Source: an uncultured Lachnospiraceae bacterium (GTDB taxonomy: Bacteria; Bacillota; Clostridia; Lachnospirales; Anaerotignaceae). Taken from it: a DNA stretch of 36,713 bases. The DNA lies in assembly GCA_944384295.1 (NCBI GenBank), contig CALWSU010000022.1:1-36713 (forward strand), read 5' to 3'. Below, one piece after another: positions 7,918 to 17,068 of the stretch. Numbering within the stretch: the first letter of the stretch is position 1; each line of letters begins with the position of its first letter. A program made the position numbers and the translations under genes. The notes under the pieces are model-generated. The model saw only the letters and a list, made by a program, of their open reading frames with translations. It searched no databases and was not told where the DNA came from.

Positions 7918-10308
7918 TTACCACTTTCGCCAAAAGCGTGCTGCTTGTACTGTCATATCGTCACATTCTTTTTGACAAATCTGCTGTGCTTGCTGCAATA
8001 CAAAATCCGCCGCATCTTGGGGATTGGCAAAGCCACGCGGTAAAAATTGTTCTTCCAACCATGCCGCCGTTTGCTGCACACCACCAAACGCATCTGTCAC
8101 GCCATCTGTGACCATTAAAATCATATCGCCGTCTTTGAGCCGCATTTCATTTTTTATCACTCTTACTTCCTGCAAAATACCTGCCGGCAAAGAATTGGTA
8201 TAAATCGAAATCACACGGCTTTGTCTGCAAATAAAAGAAGGGGCTGCACCCAATTTGATAAATTCTGCTTGTCCATCGTATAAGTCTATACTGCAAATAT
8301 CCAAGGTTGCATAATTTTCTTCTGCACGTCGTAACAATAATGCAGAATTGATCAATTCAATGGCAAGTTCTCGCGAAAAGCCAGCTTCTGCGAAAGATTC
8401 CAGCAATTCTATCGCTGCTTTGCTTTCCGCTGCTGCGTCTGCGCCCATGCCCATACCATCAGATACGGCAAGCAATGCCATACCCTGCTCGCTTTCCAAA
8501 AAAGCCGCTGCATCGCCACAAGGTTTGCCCATTTGTCCCGAAGCAAATGCTGTTGCAGTCGCAAGCGCATAAATGGGTGCCTGTACAAATGTTACCACAC
8601 AAGCATTCCCTTCCAGATGGCATACTTCCGCTTCTTGTTGTACCATAGTACGCCCCAAAATTTTTTTGACAATGGGCAAGAGTTTTTCTCTGCACATGCC
8701 TTTTCCATGACAGCTTTTGATAGAAATACGTGCTTTTGTTCCATGTCCGCTTTTGGGCTGTGTGACTTGTATTTCTTTGGGATATATGCCCGCTTTGTGA
8801 CACGCTTCCAGCAAAGCTGTCTGTGCTTGTTCCAACACTTCACAGCTATCATCTAATGTATCCGGCAACTTTTGCAAAATATCGCCTACTGCGTCTAATT
8901 GCTGTCCCACCAAGGTACGACATTCTTGCAGTCTGCCTGTCCAAACCAAATCATGATGATGCCGTTCATAAATCTCACATACGCCAGACGCAAACGCCGC
9001 ACTGCGTGGGCAAGTATCGCGAAACCATTGCGGCAATGTTTCCACATCGATTTTCCCACAACCATCGCATATCGAAAATAAAGAAAATGTCATGCTATAG
9101 GTACGATATACTTCTTCTGTCCAGCAATACCGCGCCATGCCGCAACCTTTACAAACACGACCAGCCACAGAATCTACCAAACGAGAAATCTCGGTTTGTG
9201 GGGTTTCCTGCTCTACGGCAAATGCCTTTGCCAAAGCATGGAATGCGCCGCCAAATTCCTGCAATCTTTCTTCTGTTGCCTGACGCATTTGTGTATAACG
9301 GTCTTTTGCCTGTTCCATCTGCCAGAAACCACCCGCACCATATAACACTTTTCTAGGCAAAAACAGAAACAAAACCCCACCTAATGCAATCCATGGCAGC
9401 CACTCCGGCTGCATAAATTCCTGTTCCAAATAAAATAATAATAATGCTGCTGTCAACCAAAGCGCAACCACTGCCGCCCATCTGCCAATCTCTTTCAAAC
9501 AGCCAGCCAATAAGCCGCCCAGCCCCAACATGACGAACAAAGGCAAGTCTGCCGCGTCACAGACATACAATAAAAAACCAAGCATCACACCTGCTGCCGC
9601 ACCACCGCCAACGCCTTCCCGCCAAGCCGACAGCAAAAGGAATACTGTCATCAAAAATGGAAATAGCTTGTCTTGTAACATCGGGATACCGATATGATAC
9701 GCACCAGAAAGTGCACCACCCAATACCAACAAAGCGGATAATGTTTCTTCTCTGCTCCATACGCCGCTTTGTATCTGTCCAAACAGCACACTCATTCCCT
9801 TTTGCAGCAAAAAACCAATGCCCCATACCAAAAGCGTTTCTACCCCTGCTACCGCGAAATAAAAGCGCAAGCCGCCTTGTCCCACTGCATAAAATAAGCC
9901 GCCCAACAACATCGCAAATGCACCCAAGCAGGCTTTTTTGATACTGCTTGTGGCATATCGTGCCAAAGAAAGCTGTATCAGTGCGGCTGCCAGCCAAACA
10001 GCAAAATTTTTGATACCGGCACCATTACCGATACTCCCCAGTGCCGCCGCAGAAAATGCCAACCAAAATTGTCTTTGTCCAAAAAACACAGAAAGCATAC
10101 TCATACCCAAAGGGTGAAAAATCTGCAACACCTCGCCCCTACTCCATAAAAATACCGTCGCCCAAATTGCCGTTTGTTGTGCCGCTTCTGCAATATGTAG
10201 CCGTTTAGGCAATGGTACTGCTACTTTAGGTGAGGCACGCAACGCCTTTCCCAATGGTGGCAAAGCTGCCTTTTGTTGTACCTCCATAAATACTTCTGTC
10301 TTTTCCAT
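7918..10308 (-). CDS. spoIIE: Stage II sporulation protein E, serine phosphatase
   Basis: SpoIIE sits at the asymmetric septum and dephosphorylates SpoIIAA, releasing sigma F in the forespore. The 796-residue protein shows the expected order. A short cytoplasmic head is followed by about ten hydrophobic segments (about residues 45-310), a central regulatory region with a Cys pair CKGCGMARYC near residue 390, and a C-terminal PP2C domain from about residue 590. Metal-binding Asp motifs are VSDGMGMG and MVTDGVTDAF. The ATG follows AGGAGGGAG. It is monocistronic. In Bacillus the gene is a direct target of Spo0A; a TGTCGGA on the minus strand about 90 nt upstream is one base off a 0A box and is not convincing. 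Confidence 0.96.
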   Translation of the reverse strand: MEKTEVFMEVQQKAALPPLGKALRASPKVAVPLPKRLHIAEAAQQTAIWATVFLWSRGEVLQIFHPLGMSMLSVFFGQRQFWLAFSAAALGSIGNGAGIKNFAVWLAAALIQLSLARYATSSIKKACLGAFAMLLGGLFYAVGQGGLRFYFAVAGVETLLVWGIGFLLQKGMSVLFGQIQSGVWSREETLSALLVLGGALSGAYHIGIPMLQDKLFPFLMTVFLLLSAWREGVGGGAAAGVMLGFLLYVCDAADLPLFVMLGLGGLLAGCLKEIGRWAAVVALWLTAALLLFYLEQEFMQPEWLPWIALGGVLFLFLPRKVLYGAGGFWQMEQAKDRYTQMRQATEERLQEFGGAFHALAKAFAVEQETPQTEISRLVDSVAGRVCKGCGMARYCWTEEVYRTYSMTFSLFSICDGCGKIDVETLPQWFRDTCPRSAAFASGVCEIYERHHHDLVWTGRLQECRTLVGQQLDAVGDILQKLPDTLDDSCEVLEQAQTALLEACHKAGIYPKEIQVTQPKSGHGTKARISIKSCHGKGMCREKLLPIVKKILGRTMVQQEAEVCHLEGNACVVTFVQAPIYALATATAFASGQMGKPCGDAAAFLESEQGMALLAVSDGMGMGADAAAESKAAIELLESFAEAGFSRELAIELINSALLLRRAEENYATLDICSIDLYDGQAEFIKLGAAPSFICRQSRVISIYTNSLPAGILQEVRVIKNEMRLKDGDMILMVTDGVTDAFGGVQQTAAWLEEQFLPRGFANPQDAADFVLQQAQQICQKECDDMTVQAARFWRKW

Positions 10309-10417
10309 TTCTGCTCCCTCCTATATCCCCATTTTACGAAAATATGCAAACTTTTTTTGCCGAAATCAGGCGGATTGCCAGAAAATTTTTTCCGACAAAA
10401 AGGCAGAAAAAGAAACA

Positions 10418-10457
10418 GTAAAAAAGCCATATGCGCATTTTCTGCAAGCATATGGCT
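10418..10457 (-). terminator. Terminator of the dnaD-dnaC operon
   Basis: On the minus strand AGCCATATGC/GCATATGGCT forms a perfect 10-bp stem followed by six Ts, about 27 nt past the stop of the DnaC-like gene. Confidence 0.85.
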
Positions 10458-10483
10458 CTATTGATTGCTGTAATGATGACAAT

Positions 10484-11503
10484 TTAGGAATGGTATGATT
10501 CTTTTTCAATGGATTGTCCATATTTTTTCATGACACGAATGTCTTCGCCAAAAAATTTCAATACTTTATATTCTTGTAAGCGAGAAGTCACGCGGTCAGA
10601 ATACTGATTTGTAATTTGCTCTGGTGCAAGATTGGTCGAAATAATAACCGATTTATTTTGTAATTTCCGGTCATTGAGCAAGCGAAACAGTTCTGATGTG
10701 GTAAACAAGGTTGCAAATTCTGTACCGAGGTCATCAATAATCAATAAATCCGCGTCTAGTATTTCGCTGTCCCATTCCTCACGTTCTGGATCTTCTTCTT
10801 TCGAAAAACGGATTTCTTCCAATTTGCGGAATAATTGCCCCGCACTCAGATACAACACCACATACCCTTGCTCTAACAGTTCTTTTGCGATACAGCTACA
10901 TACAAATGTTTTCCCCAAACCTGTCGCACCATAAAGCAGAAGATTTTCGCCACTTTCCGGGAAATTTTCTACAAATGCCAGACTTTGGCGTAAAATATGT
11001 GTCGCATTTTCTCGTGGTGATATGCCCTCTTTTTTGGAAACCTTATCACTATACAGACGTAAATCAAAATTATCAAAATTTTCCTGTTTGATGATTCTGC
11101 GTACATTCGACTGGTCATAAATCCGGTCCATCACACGTCGTTTCAAACAGACACATGGTGTATTTCCGATATAGCCTGTATCTTGGCACTTTGTACAATG
11201 ATATTCCATTTCCAGCACTTTTGGAGAAAGCCCCGCATCTTCCAATATTTGCAGGCGTTCTGCCTGTAAGTTCTTTTGTGCTGTCTGCAACTGTTGTGCT
11301 GCTTGCGCGATTTGCGCTGGTTTTTGGAGCACCAGTTTGGCTGTTTGTATGCCCAACATTGCCAATTCGTCCTCTATTTCACGCAGACGCGGCAAACGGC
11401 GATAAATTGCTTCTCTGCGCTGGCGTAATTGTGCAGCTTCTTCGGTTCTCAAAGCATCGTATTCGCGTAAAATTTCTTTATATATTTGTGTTTTGCTTGC
11501 CAT
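10484..11503 (-). CDS. dnaC: DnaC/DnaI-like helicase loader ATPase
   Basis: This AAA+ protein is expected to load the replicative helicase at the origin and during restart. The 339-residue product has a helical, charged N-terminal half, then a putative zinc motif YHCTKCQDTGYIGNTPCVC near residue 120. The ATPase core follows, with Walker A LLYGATGLGKTFVC near 188 and Walker B LLIIDDLGTEF near 254, sensor region VIISTNLAP and the arginine finger SDRVTSRL. This matches the DnaC-like proteins of Clostridia more than IstB transposition ATPases, because the zinc-like module is present and the neighbour is dnaD. The ATG follows AGGTGATG, and the gene begins 14 nt after dnaD. Confidence 0.9.
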   Translation of the reverse strand: MASKTQIYKEILREYDALRTEEAAQLRQRREAIYRRLPRLREIEDELAMLGIQTAKLVLQKPAQIAQAAQQLQTAQKNLQAERLQILEDAGLSPKVLEMEYHCTKCQDTGYIGNTPCVCLKRRVMDRIYDQSNVRRIIKQENFDNFDLRLYSDKVSKKEGISPRENATHILRQSLAFVENFPESGENLLLYGATGLGKTFVCSCIAKELLEQGYVVLYLSAGQLFRKLEEIRFSKEEDPEREEWDSEILDADLLIIDDLGTEFATLFTTSELFRLLNDRKLQNKSVIISTNLAPEQITNQYSDRVTSRLQEYKVLKFFGEDIRVMKKYGQSIEKESYHS

Positions 11504-11517
11504 ATGACATCACCTGC

Positions 11518-12474
11518 CTACCATTCTTTTTGTTTTTCCCGTTCCAATCGCTCCAATGCTTCGTAATCCCATTCTCTCTGTGTATAGTTGATAAAACGGT
11601 TTCGTGTAGGTGGTGCTGTTTTGGATTGGTTTTGCTGTGTTTGTTGTGCTTGTTGTGCCTGCTGTGCCTGTTGTGTTTTTTTTGCAGCAAACGCTTCATC
11701 TAGTTTTGTAATATCTTCTATGGTACGCACGCCTGCTTTTTTCCAGTCTGTCAAGATTTTATCCGCATACGGAAAGCTGACCTTACCAATACGCAGTATG
11801 GTACGGCTGCATGCCTGTGTAATGACATCTATCGGGAATTGATATTCTTGTATCCATTTCTGAATAAATGTTTCTTCATCAGGCGAAGGGAAACGCCCGC
11901 TGAGTCCAAAGGTGCGCATGATTTCACGATAGCCCTGTTTGCGCATCTGCAAAAAGGACGCCGCTTTTTCCGGTGTATCAATGCCTTCTTCCAACCAGCC
12001 AATGGCGGTTTGTTCGATATAATGCATACCACGTTTTCCCTTTTCACAGCAATAGGAAAGCAAAATATCAATCAAATCCAAATCCATACCCAACCAATCA
12101 TACAGCCCAAACAATGTCGACATATCTGCATGGGACAGGCTTCTGCCCAATTTACGTTCCGCGCTTTGGAACAGGTTTTTGATGTCTTGATGGCGCAGAT
12201 ATGCCGCCAATTCTGCTGGCGCATAATCGGGGCGCTTACTGGGGCGGATTCTCTGGCGTGGGATTGCAGAAGTATTTTCTTTTCCATAGCCTCTTTCTTG
12301 CCAATAGCGCCAAGCACGTGTCACTTCTCCCTCTGGCACTGCCATTTTTTCCGCAATTTCCGCCGCACTGCATTGCTCGCCTGCCGCCTGTGTCATCAAA
12401 TAGATAGAAACGTACAAAGGAGGGGCTTTTGGTACTTCTGTTTCGATAAATTCTTTTTGTAAATGAATGTCCAT
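11518..12474 (-). CDS. dnaD: DnaD-like primosome protein
   Basis: DnaD-family proteins remodel DNA and recruit the helicase loader during initiation and restart. The 318-residue product has an N-terminal winged-helix region (CSAAEIAEKMAVPEGEVTRAW, about residues 35-55). Two DnaB_2/DnaD C-terminal-type domains follow, around FGLYDWLGMDLDLIDILLSY (about 115-180) and FIQKWIQEYQFPIDVITQA (about 200-260). A glutamine/alanine repeat linker precedes a C-terminal YTQREWDYEALERLE tail. The ATG follows AAGGAGGGG. The operon with the DnaC-like ATPase is typical of Clostridia. Confidence 0.9.
   Translation of the reverse strand: MDIHLQKEFIETEVPKAPPLYVSIYLMTQAAGEQCSAAEIAEKMAVPEGEVTRAWRYWQERGYGKENTSAIPRQRIRPSKRPDYAPAELAAYLRHQDIKNLFQSAERKLGRSLSHADMSTLFGLYDWLGMDLDLIDILLSYCCEKGKRGMHYIEQTAIGWLEEGIDTPEKAASFLQMRKQGYREIMRTFGLSGRFPSPDEETFIQKWIQEYQFPIDVITQACSRTILRIGKVSFPYADKILTDWKKAGVRTIEDITKLDEAFAAKKTQQAQQAQQAQQTQQNQSKTAPPTRNRFINYTQREWDYEALERLEREKQKEW
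11632..11676 (-). repeat. 9-bp tandem repeat encoding Gln/Ala linker of DnaD
   Basis: Five near-identical 9-bp units (plus-strand form TTGTTGTGC and variants) encode Gln-Gln-Ala and related triplets. The unit length is a multiple of three, so changes in copy number would alter linker length without shifting the frame. Confidence 0.8.
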
Positions 12475-12563
12475 GTACTCCCCTCCTTTTTTACCTAAAA
12501 ATTATGTAAAAATTCTCTGAAATATACGAAAAGGGAAACCCATCATAAAAAGCCATAACAAAG

Positions 12564-12860
12564 TTTCAGGGTGTCGAAAAGTCGACACCCTGTCGTCAAA
12601 GGCTCATTTCATTCAAGCCTTTGACGAGTAGACAGAAGTATAAAGCAGAAATTCCATCGGCTAAAAGCCTTGAAATTTCTGCTTTTCCTCGTCGGAAATG
12701 AATTCCGACTACGGATTCCAGTTGGGAAATAACACACCGCAAAGAAGTGCGGACAGCCATTTATGGCTGGCGTTTGCGCAGCAAACGTGTTGACAAATCG
12801 TTTCCCAAACCCTTCCGCGCGCTTGAAAAATTATAAAATCTAGTGTTTTAACAAGCTGAA
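12564..12860. repeat. Dispersed multi-hairpin repeat, copy 2 (complete)
   Basis: It occupies most of the 450-base gene-free gap between dnaD and the tagO-like gene. In order it contains these stems. CAGGGTGTCGA with its complement, 11 bp, 4-nt loop. TCGTCAAAGGCT with its complement, 12 bp, 11-nt loop. AAAGCAGAAATT with its complement, 12 bp, inner GGCT/AGCC. GTCGGAA/TTCCGAC, 7 bp. A long-range TTGGGAAA/TTTCCCAA stem enclosing three small hairpins (CCGCA/TGCGG, AGCCA/TGGCT, CGTTTGC/GCAAACG) as a multi-branch junction. A GCTTG/CAAGC tail. No protein coding is apparent. Confidence 0.92.
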
Positions 12861-12926
12861 TAAAATTTATTTGCTATCTGCCAATGGGTTTCCGATTTTA
12901 TTGTTTTTTATTGTTTTATAATTTTA

Positions 12927-13967
12927 TTACTGGTTTTTGTTTTTAATATGTGCGTTAAAATAATAAATGATAAAGCTCAATACAATCACAGTCAACAACG
13001 CTACCATAAAGATACGAGAGTCTTTGACTGCGATAAAGATTGCCAAAAGCCCCAAAAACATACTAATGGCATACATAATCAAAACCGCCTGCTTTTGGCT
13101 ACAACCGCGGTCAATCAAGCGATGATGCAGATGTCCACGGTCTGCCTGCATGATGGGCTGGTTCTTTGCCATACGACGCAGCATTGCAAATATGGTATCA
13201 AATATCGGCAAACCAATACAAAATACACTGACTACAACCGCCAAAAGCGCATAGCCCTTAAATACACCCAAAATACTGGTCACGGCTAATACAAAGCCCA
13301 AAAACGTAGAACCGGTATCGCCCATAAAAATTTCTGCTGGATTGAAATTACGTGGCAAAAAGCCCAGACATGCCCCTGCCAATGCTGCCGTCAAAACAAC
13401 TGCTGTGGTGGTACCTGTGATGATACACAACACCATCAAGCTGACTGCTGCAATCCCAGTCACACCTGCCGCCAAACCATCCAAACCATCAATCAGATTC
13501 ACGGCATTGGTGACGCCCACAATCCAAATCAATGTAATAGGGATACTGAATTTTTGCAGTGCAGCAGTAACGGGCCATAATACAATCTGTATTCTGGTAC
13601 CAGAAAACACCACAATCAACGCTGCTACAATCTGTACACAAAATTTTAATTTCGCAGGCAGATTTTTCATATCGTCCACAACGCCCAAACCAGCAATCAA
13701 TACCGCGCCAATGATAAAGCCTGCAAATTGTCTGGCGTCCATACTGCGATCAAAATAATACACCATCAATACTGTGACCAAAAATCCCAGTACAATCGCC
13801 ACACCGCCCATACGGGGCATGGGTTTTTTGTGTACGCCACGATCCTTTGGATAATCAATCGCGCCCACTTTTACGGACAGCCATTTCGCAAATGGTGTTG
13901 TCACAAGCGTAATCGCAAATGCCGAAGCAAACGCCGCAATATATAACAACCAGTTATGCTCAACCAA
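12927..13967 (-). CDS. tagO: Polyprenyl-phosphate GlcNAc-1-phosphate transferase (WecA/TagO family)
   Basis: This membrane enzyme joins UDP-GlcNAc to undecaprenyl phosphate, starting wall teichoic acid or another wall glycopolymer. The 346-residue protein has about eleven membrane segments. The family motifs are present: KPMPRMGG near residue 50, [12 protein letters not shown] near 155, [11 protein letters not shown] near 215, and the cytoplasmic [10 protein letters not shown] near 280 that separates WecA/TagO-type enzymes from MraY. The start codon is TTG, about 8 nt after AGGAGTGA; no ATG exists until residue 50. It lies just before repeat copy 2 in the direction of transcription. The exact polymer made is unknown. 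Confidence 0.88.
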   Translation of the reverse strand: MVEHNWLLYIAAFASAFAITLVTTPFAKWLSVKVGAIDYPKDRGVHKKPMPRMGGVAIVLGFLVTVLMVYYFDRSMDARQFAGFIIGAVLIAGLGVVDDMKNLPAKLKFCVQIVAALIVVFSGTRIQIVLWPVTAALQKFSIPITLIWIVGVTNAVNLIDGLDGLAAGVTGIAAVSLMVLCIITGTTTAVVLTAALAGACLGFLPRNFNPAEIFMGDTGSTFLGFVLAVTSILGVFKGYALLAVVVSVFCIGLPIFDTIFAMLRRMAKNQPIMQADRGHLHHRLIDRGCSQKQAVLIMYAISMFLGLLAIFIAVKDSRIFMVALLTVIVLSFIIYYFNAHIKNKNQ

Positions 13968-14030
13968 AAATATTCACTCCTCTAGTGCGCAGCCTGCTAC
14001 TATATACGAACATACTGCAAGCAAACCTTA

Positions 14031-14657
14031 TTATTTTGTACCAAAAATACGGTCACCTGCATCGCCCAAACCGGGTACAATATATCCATGCTCATTTAAC
14101 ACATGATCATATGCTGCTGCGTAAATATCTACTTCAGGGTGACTTTTTTGGATACGCTGTACACCCTGTGGTGTTGCCAGTATACAAAGAAAAATAATAT
14201 GCTGTACACCTTTTTGTTTTAAAAATGTGATTGCCGCTTCTGCGGTACCGCCAGTTGCCAACATAGGGTCAGTCAACAATGCAGTACGTTCTGCAATATC
14301 AGACGGTAATTTACAATAATATTCTACGGGTTCCAATGTTTCTGGATCGCGATAGAGTCCAATATGTCCAATTTTTGCTGCTGGCAACAATTGCAATAAA
14401 CCATCTGTCATGCCAATCCCTGCGCGCAAAATAGGCACAATCGCCAATTTTGTGTCAATGGTTTCACAAGATGCAACTGCTAATGGTGTTTGCACTTCTA
14501 TTGTTTTGAGTGGTAAATCTCTTGTTGCTTCATATGCCAAAAGCGTCGCGATTTCGCCAACCACTTCACGGAATTGTTTTGCGCCTGTTTCTTGGTCGCG
14601 CAACATTGCCATTTTACTTTTGACTAAGGGGTGTTCTGATACAAATAATTTGCCCAT
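14031..14657 (-). CDS. upp: Uracil phosphoribosyltransferase
   Basis: Upp converts uracil and PRPP to UMP in pyrimidine salvage. The 208-residue protein has the family length. It contains [23 protein letters not shown], the PRPP-binding loop [17 protein letters not shown] near residue 130 and the uracil-binding end [18 protein letters not shown]. The ATG follows CAGGAGGGA. It begins 14 nt after rpiB, so the two form an operon. The placement beside rpiB and the Sua5-type gene recalls the Bacillus subtilis ywlC-rpiB-upp region. Confidence 0.97.
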   Translation of the reverse strand: MGKLFVSEHPLVKSKMAMLRDQETGAKQFREVVGEIATLLAYEATRDLPLKTIEVQTPLAVASCETIDTKLAIVPILRAGIGMTDGLLQLLPAAKIGHIGLYRDPETLEPVEYYCKLPSDIAERTALLTDPMLATGGTAEAAITFLKQKGVQHIIFLCILATPQGVQRIQKSHPEVDIYAAAYDHVLNEHGYIVPGLGDAGDRIFGTK

Positions 14658-14671
14658 AGATTCCCTCCTGA

Positions 14672-15100
14672 TCAGTCTTCAATCTGCGCAATTCTTCTGA
14701 CATGACGGGCATCATTGGAAAATGGTGTTTCCAAAAATGCTTTGACAATTTCCAAAGCCAAACCGGGACCAATCACGCGTGCGCCCATTGCCAATATATT
14801 GGCGTCATTATGTTCTCTGGTCGCTTTTGCGGAAAATACATCGCCGCATAATGCCGCACGAATCCCTTTGACTTTATTTGCCGCAATGGAGATGCCGATT
14901 CCAGTGCCACAAATCAGAATCCCTTTTTCACATTTGCCATCTGCTACCGCATGCGCCACTTTTTTCGCATATACAGGATAATCTACAGATTCTTCGGAAA
15001 ATGTACCAAAATTTTCATAGGGGATATGATTGGCATCTAAATATGCAATCACTTCTTTCATCAACGGAAAACCACCATGGTCACAACCCAATGCTATCAT
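14672..15100 (-). CDS. rpiB: Ribose-5-phosphate isomerase B
   Basis: RpiB interconverts ribose 5-phosphate and ribulose 5-phosphate in the pentose phosphate pathway. The 142-residue protein shows [14 protein letters not shown] at the N terminus, the active-site Cys in [16 protein letters not shown] near residue 65, and [20 protein letters not shown] with the conserved His near 98. Length and motifs are typical; allose-6-phosphate isomerases share the fold, but no sugar operon is present. AAGGAG lies about 12 nt before the ATG. Confidence 0.95.
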   Translation of the reverse strand: MIALGCDHGGFPLMKEVIAYLDANHIPYENFGTFSEESVDYPVYAKKVAHAVADGKCEKGILICGTGIGISIAANKVKGIRAALCGDVFSAKATREHNDANILAMGARVIGPGLALEIVKAFLETPFSNDARHVRRIAQIED

Positions 15101-15215
15101 ACTTTTGCCGCGCTCCTTTCCTCATACTGCTTCTACATCGTTCCTATACTGCTATACTGCCAACTTTCATATGGGTACTGCTTTTTTTGATTTTTGATAT
15201 TTGATATTTTATTTA

Positions 15216-16271
15216 TCAAACGCTATCTGCTTCTATATAGCGATACCCAGCGGATTTTTGCAGACGGTTCATAATTGCCAAACCTTCGCCCTCCAATGGA
15301 AAGACTTCTGCATATACCACATCTGCCTCCAAAAAATCAAATTTGCGCAACACGCGAAACAGATTCGCACCGACACTTTCCAAATCTGCACGACTGCCAA
15401 CAGAAAGCACAATATCGGCTTGATACTTGGCTTTGCTTTCTTCTGTTGCCAGTACACCAACTTTTTTTCCTTGTGCCTGCTGCTGTGCCGCCAAACGATT
15501 GATTGCTTCTATCGTCTGTATGCCGCGCACCAAATATACATCGGCTTTTGGAGAATAATGTGTATATTTCATACCCGGCGCTTTGGGGCGCAAACCCTCT
15601 GTAGGTTTGTCCAAAATCGCAGGGTCTATGGCAATGGTGCCCACAAAAGGCTCCATCATTTCTTTTGTAATGGCGCCCGGACGCAGTATCATGGGTGGAT
15701 TTTGGGACACGTCCACAATCGTGGATTCCAACCCCCATTCAGCCGCGCCGCCGTCCAATATCATATCCACACGCCCGTCCAAGTCATACGCTACATGAGA
15801 GGCACGTGTGGGACTGGGCTTACCAGAAGCATTGGCACTAGGTGCCGCTATGGGCAGCCCTGCCGCTTGTATCAATGCCATTGCAACGGGGTGCGATGGA
15901 AAACGCACCGCCACCGTATCCAGTCCACCTGTGACCGCATCTGGCACAATATCTGCTTTTGGAAAAATCAGTGTCAATGGTCCCGGCCAAAAGGCATCTA
16001 TCAATTTTTTCGCTGTATCTGGAATTTCGCGTACAATCTCTGAAAGCGCGTCCAACTGCGCAATATGCAGTATCAGCGGATTGTCTGACGGTCTGCCTTT
16101 GGCTTCGTAAATCTTTTTACACGCCTGCGCATCCAGACCATTTGCACCCAGACCGTATACGGTTTCGGTGGGAAACGCTACCAAACCACCGGTTTTCAAA
16201 ATTTGGGCGGCCTGTTCTATCATGCTATGCTCCGGCTGCTGCGCATTGACGATGCAATGCTTTGTCTGCAT
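15216..16271 (-). CDS. tsaC: L-threonylcarbamoyladenylate synthase, full-length Sua5 type
   Basis: The enzyme makes threonylcarbamoyl-AMP from threonine, bicarbonate and ATP, the first step of t6A37 modification of ANN-decoding tRNAs. The 351-residue protein has the YrdC domain (about residues 15-200, with GLVAFPTETVYGLGANG and the K/R/S/N motif KGRPSDNPL). A C-terminal Sua5 domain ends ADVVYAEVFPLEGEGLAIMNRL, as in Bacillus YwlC. An ATG nine codons upstream overlaps the SEC-C gene. The chosen ATG starts MQTKHCIVN, like known family N termini, six bases past that gene's stop, but neither has a strong ribosome site, which suggests coupling. Confidence 0.93.
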   Translation of the reverse strand: MQTKHCIVNAQQPEHSMIEQAAQILKTGGLVAFPTETVYGLGANGLDAQACKKIYEAKGRPSDNPLILHIAQLDALSEIVREIPDTAKKLIDAFWPGPLTLIFPKADIVPDAVTGGLDTVAVRFPSHPVAMALIQAAGLPIAAPSANASGKPSPTRASHVAYDLDGRVDMILDGGAAEWGLESTIVDVSQNPPMILRPGAITKEMMEPFVGTIAIDPAILDKPTEGLRPKAPGMKYTHYSPKADVYLVRGIQTIEAINRLAAQQQAQGKKVGVLATEESKAKYQADIVLSVGSRADLESVGANLFRVLRKFDFLEADVVYAEVFPLEGEGLAIMNRLQKSAGYRYIEADSV

Positions 16272-16276
16272 ATTGC

Positions 16277-16777
16277 TTACAGATTCGCACCGCAGCATTT
16301 TTTATATTTTTTCCCACTGCCACAAGGACAAGGGTCGTTACGTCCAATTTTTTCGCCCTTGATGATGGTACGGGACAATTTTTGTTCTCTTGTCAGTCTT
16401 TTTCTGGTTGCTTCATCGAAAATGCCTGCCCACTGTGGCAATGCTGCCAAATGGTCTGCATGGTATTCTACCATCTTTTTGTACAGACGTTCAAAATCAA
16501 TATCCAGTACAATCTGACTTTCTTCTGTCAAAGTTTTCATATCATAAGGTGTAGGCAGTACGTCATTGATACCATCTACAAATGCTACGATTTCTTCTGT
16601 TGTCATAGAAAAACGCTGCGCCAATTCTGTTACAGTGCCTTCCAGTTTTGTTATTTTTTCTCCTAAAATATATTCATAAATTTTCTGTTCCTTTGGCAAA
16701 TAAGCGTCCCAAATTGCGTCAATGCTTCTGCCTTCTTTAGAAAATGCTTTTGCCATCCAGTTTTCGTATAAACTCAT
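16277..16777 (-). CDS. SEC-C metal-binding motif protein
   Basis: The 166-residue protein ends in a SEC-C motif, [19 protein letters not shown], the zinc-binding tail also found at the end of SecA. The rest is helical, with no recognisable catalytic motif ([25 protein letters not shown] in the middle). Stand-alone SEC-C proteins are common in Clostridia and have no assigned role; a link to ribosomes or SecA is possible because the motif binds the ribosome in SecA. The ATG follows AAGGAGAGA; the open frame extends 36 codons upstream without support. It overlaps the upstream candidate start of tsaC, so the two genes form an operon. Confidence 0.82.
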   Translation of the reverse strand: MSLYENWMAKAFSKEGRSIDAIWDAYLPKEQKIYEYILGEKITKLEGTVTELAQRFSMTTEEIVAFVDGINDVLPTPYDMKTLTEESQIVLDIDFERLYKKMVEYHADHLAALPQWAGIFDEATRKRLTREQKLSRTIIKGEKIGRNDPCPCGSGKKYKKCCGANL

Positions 16778-16939
16778 CTGTATTCTCTCCTTCTGAATTT
16801 TCTCATACTTACTTTGGCAATTCCAAAAAACTGCCAAGCGATTTCGCACAAGATGCCACGAATCTGCATCATGCACTCTCTGCAATCATAATATAATTTC
16901 CCCCGATTTGCAACTAAAAATAGCGCATCTGTCTGCTTT

Positions 16940-16966
16940 TTGACAAAAATTCATGTCAATCTGACA
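16940..16966. promoter_or_regulatory. Dyads upstream of the CarD-like gene
   Basis: TTGACA-N8-TGTCAA is followed by TGTCA-ATC-TGACA, giving three TGACA half-sites alternating in orientation. TTGACA could also serve as a -35 for the plus-strand gene, but no good -10 follows. It may be an operator in the divergent gap between SEC-C and CarD-like genes. Confidence 0.35.
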
Positions 16967-17068
16967 TACAAAAACAATATTCTGGCAAAGAATCGGCTTT
17001 GTATGCGGATAAAATCATATGGTTTGGGAAATACTGACAGTATCTCAAAACAGAAAGGGGTTTTTCGC

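Noticed and set aside
10395..10412. 0A box upstream of spoIIE
   Set aside because: The best match, TGTCGGA, has a mismatch in the core and no clear promoter beside it.
12564..12592. First hairpin of repeat copy 2 as a terminator
   Set aside because: The 11-bp stem is perfect, but neither strand has a proper T run after it.
12564..12860. Repeat as an insertion sequence or CRISPR array
   Set aside because: No transposase frame, no terminal inverted repeats around the whole element and no regularly spaced identical units; internal palindromes are each different.
15201..16043. 280-codon plus-strand frame opposite tsaC
   Set aside because: Antisense shadow; the Cys/His-rich translation is typical of reverse reading of a real gene.
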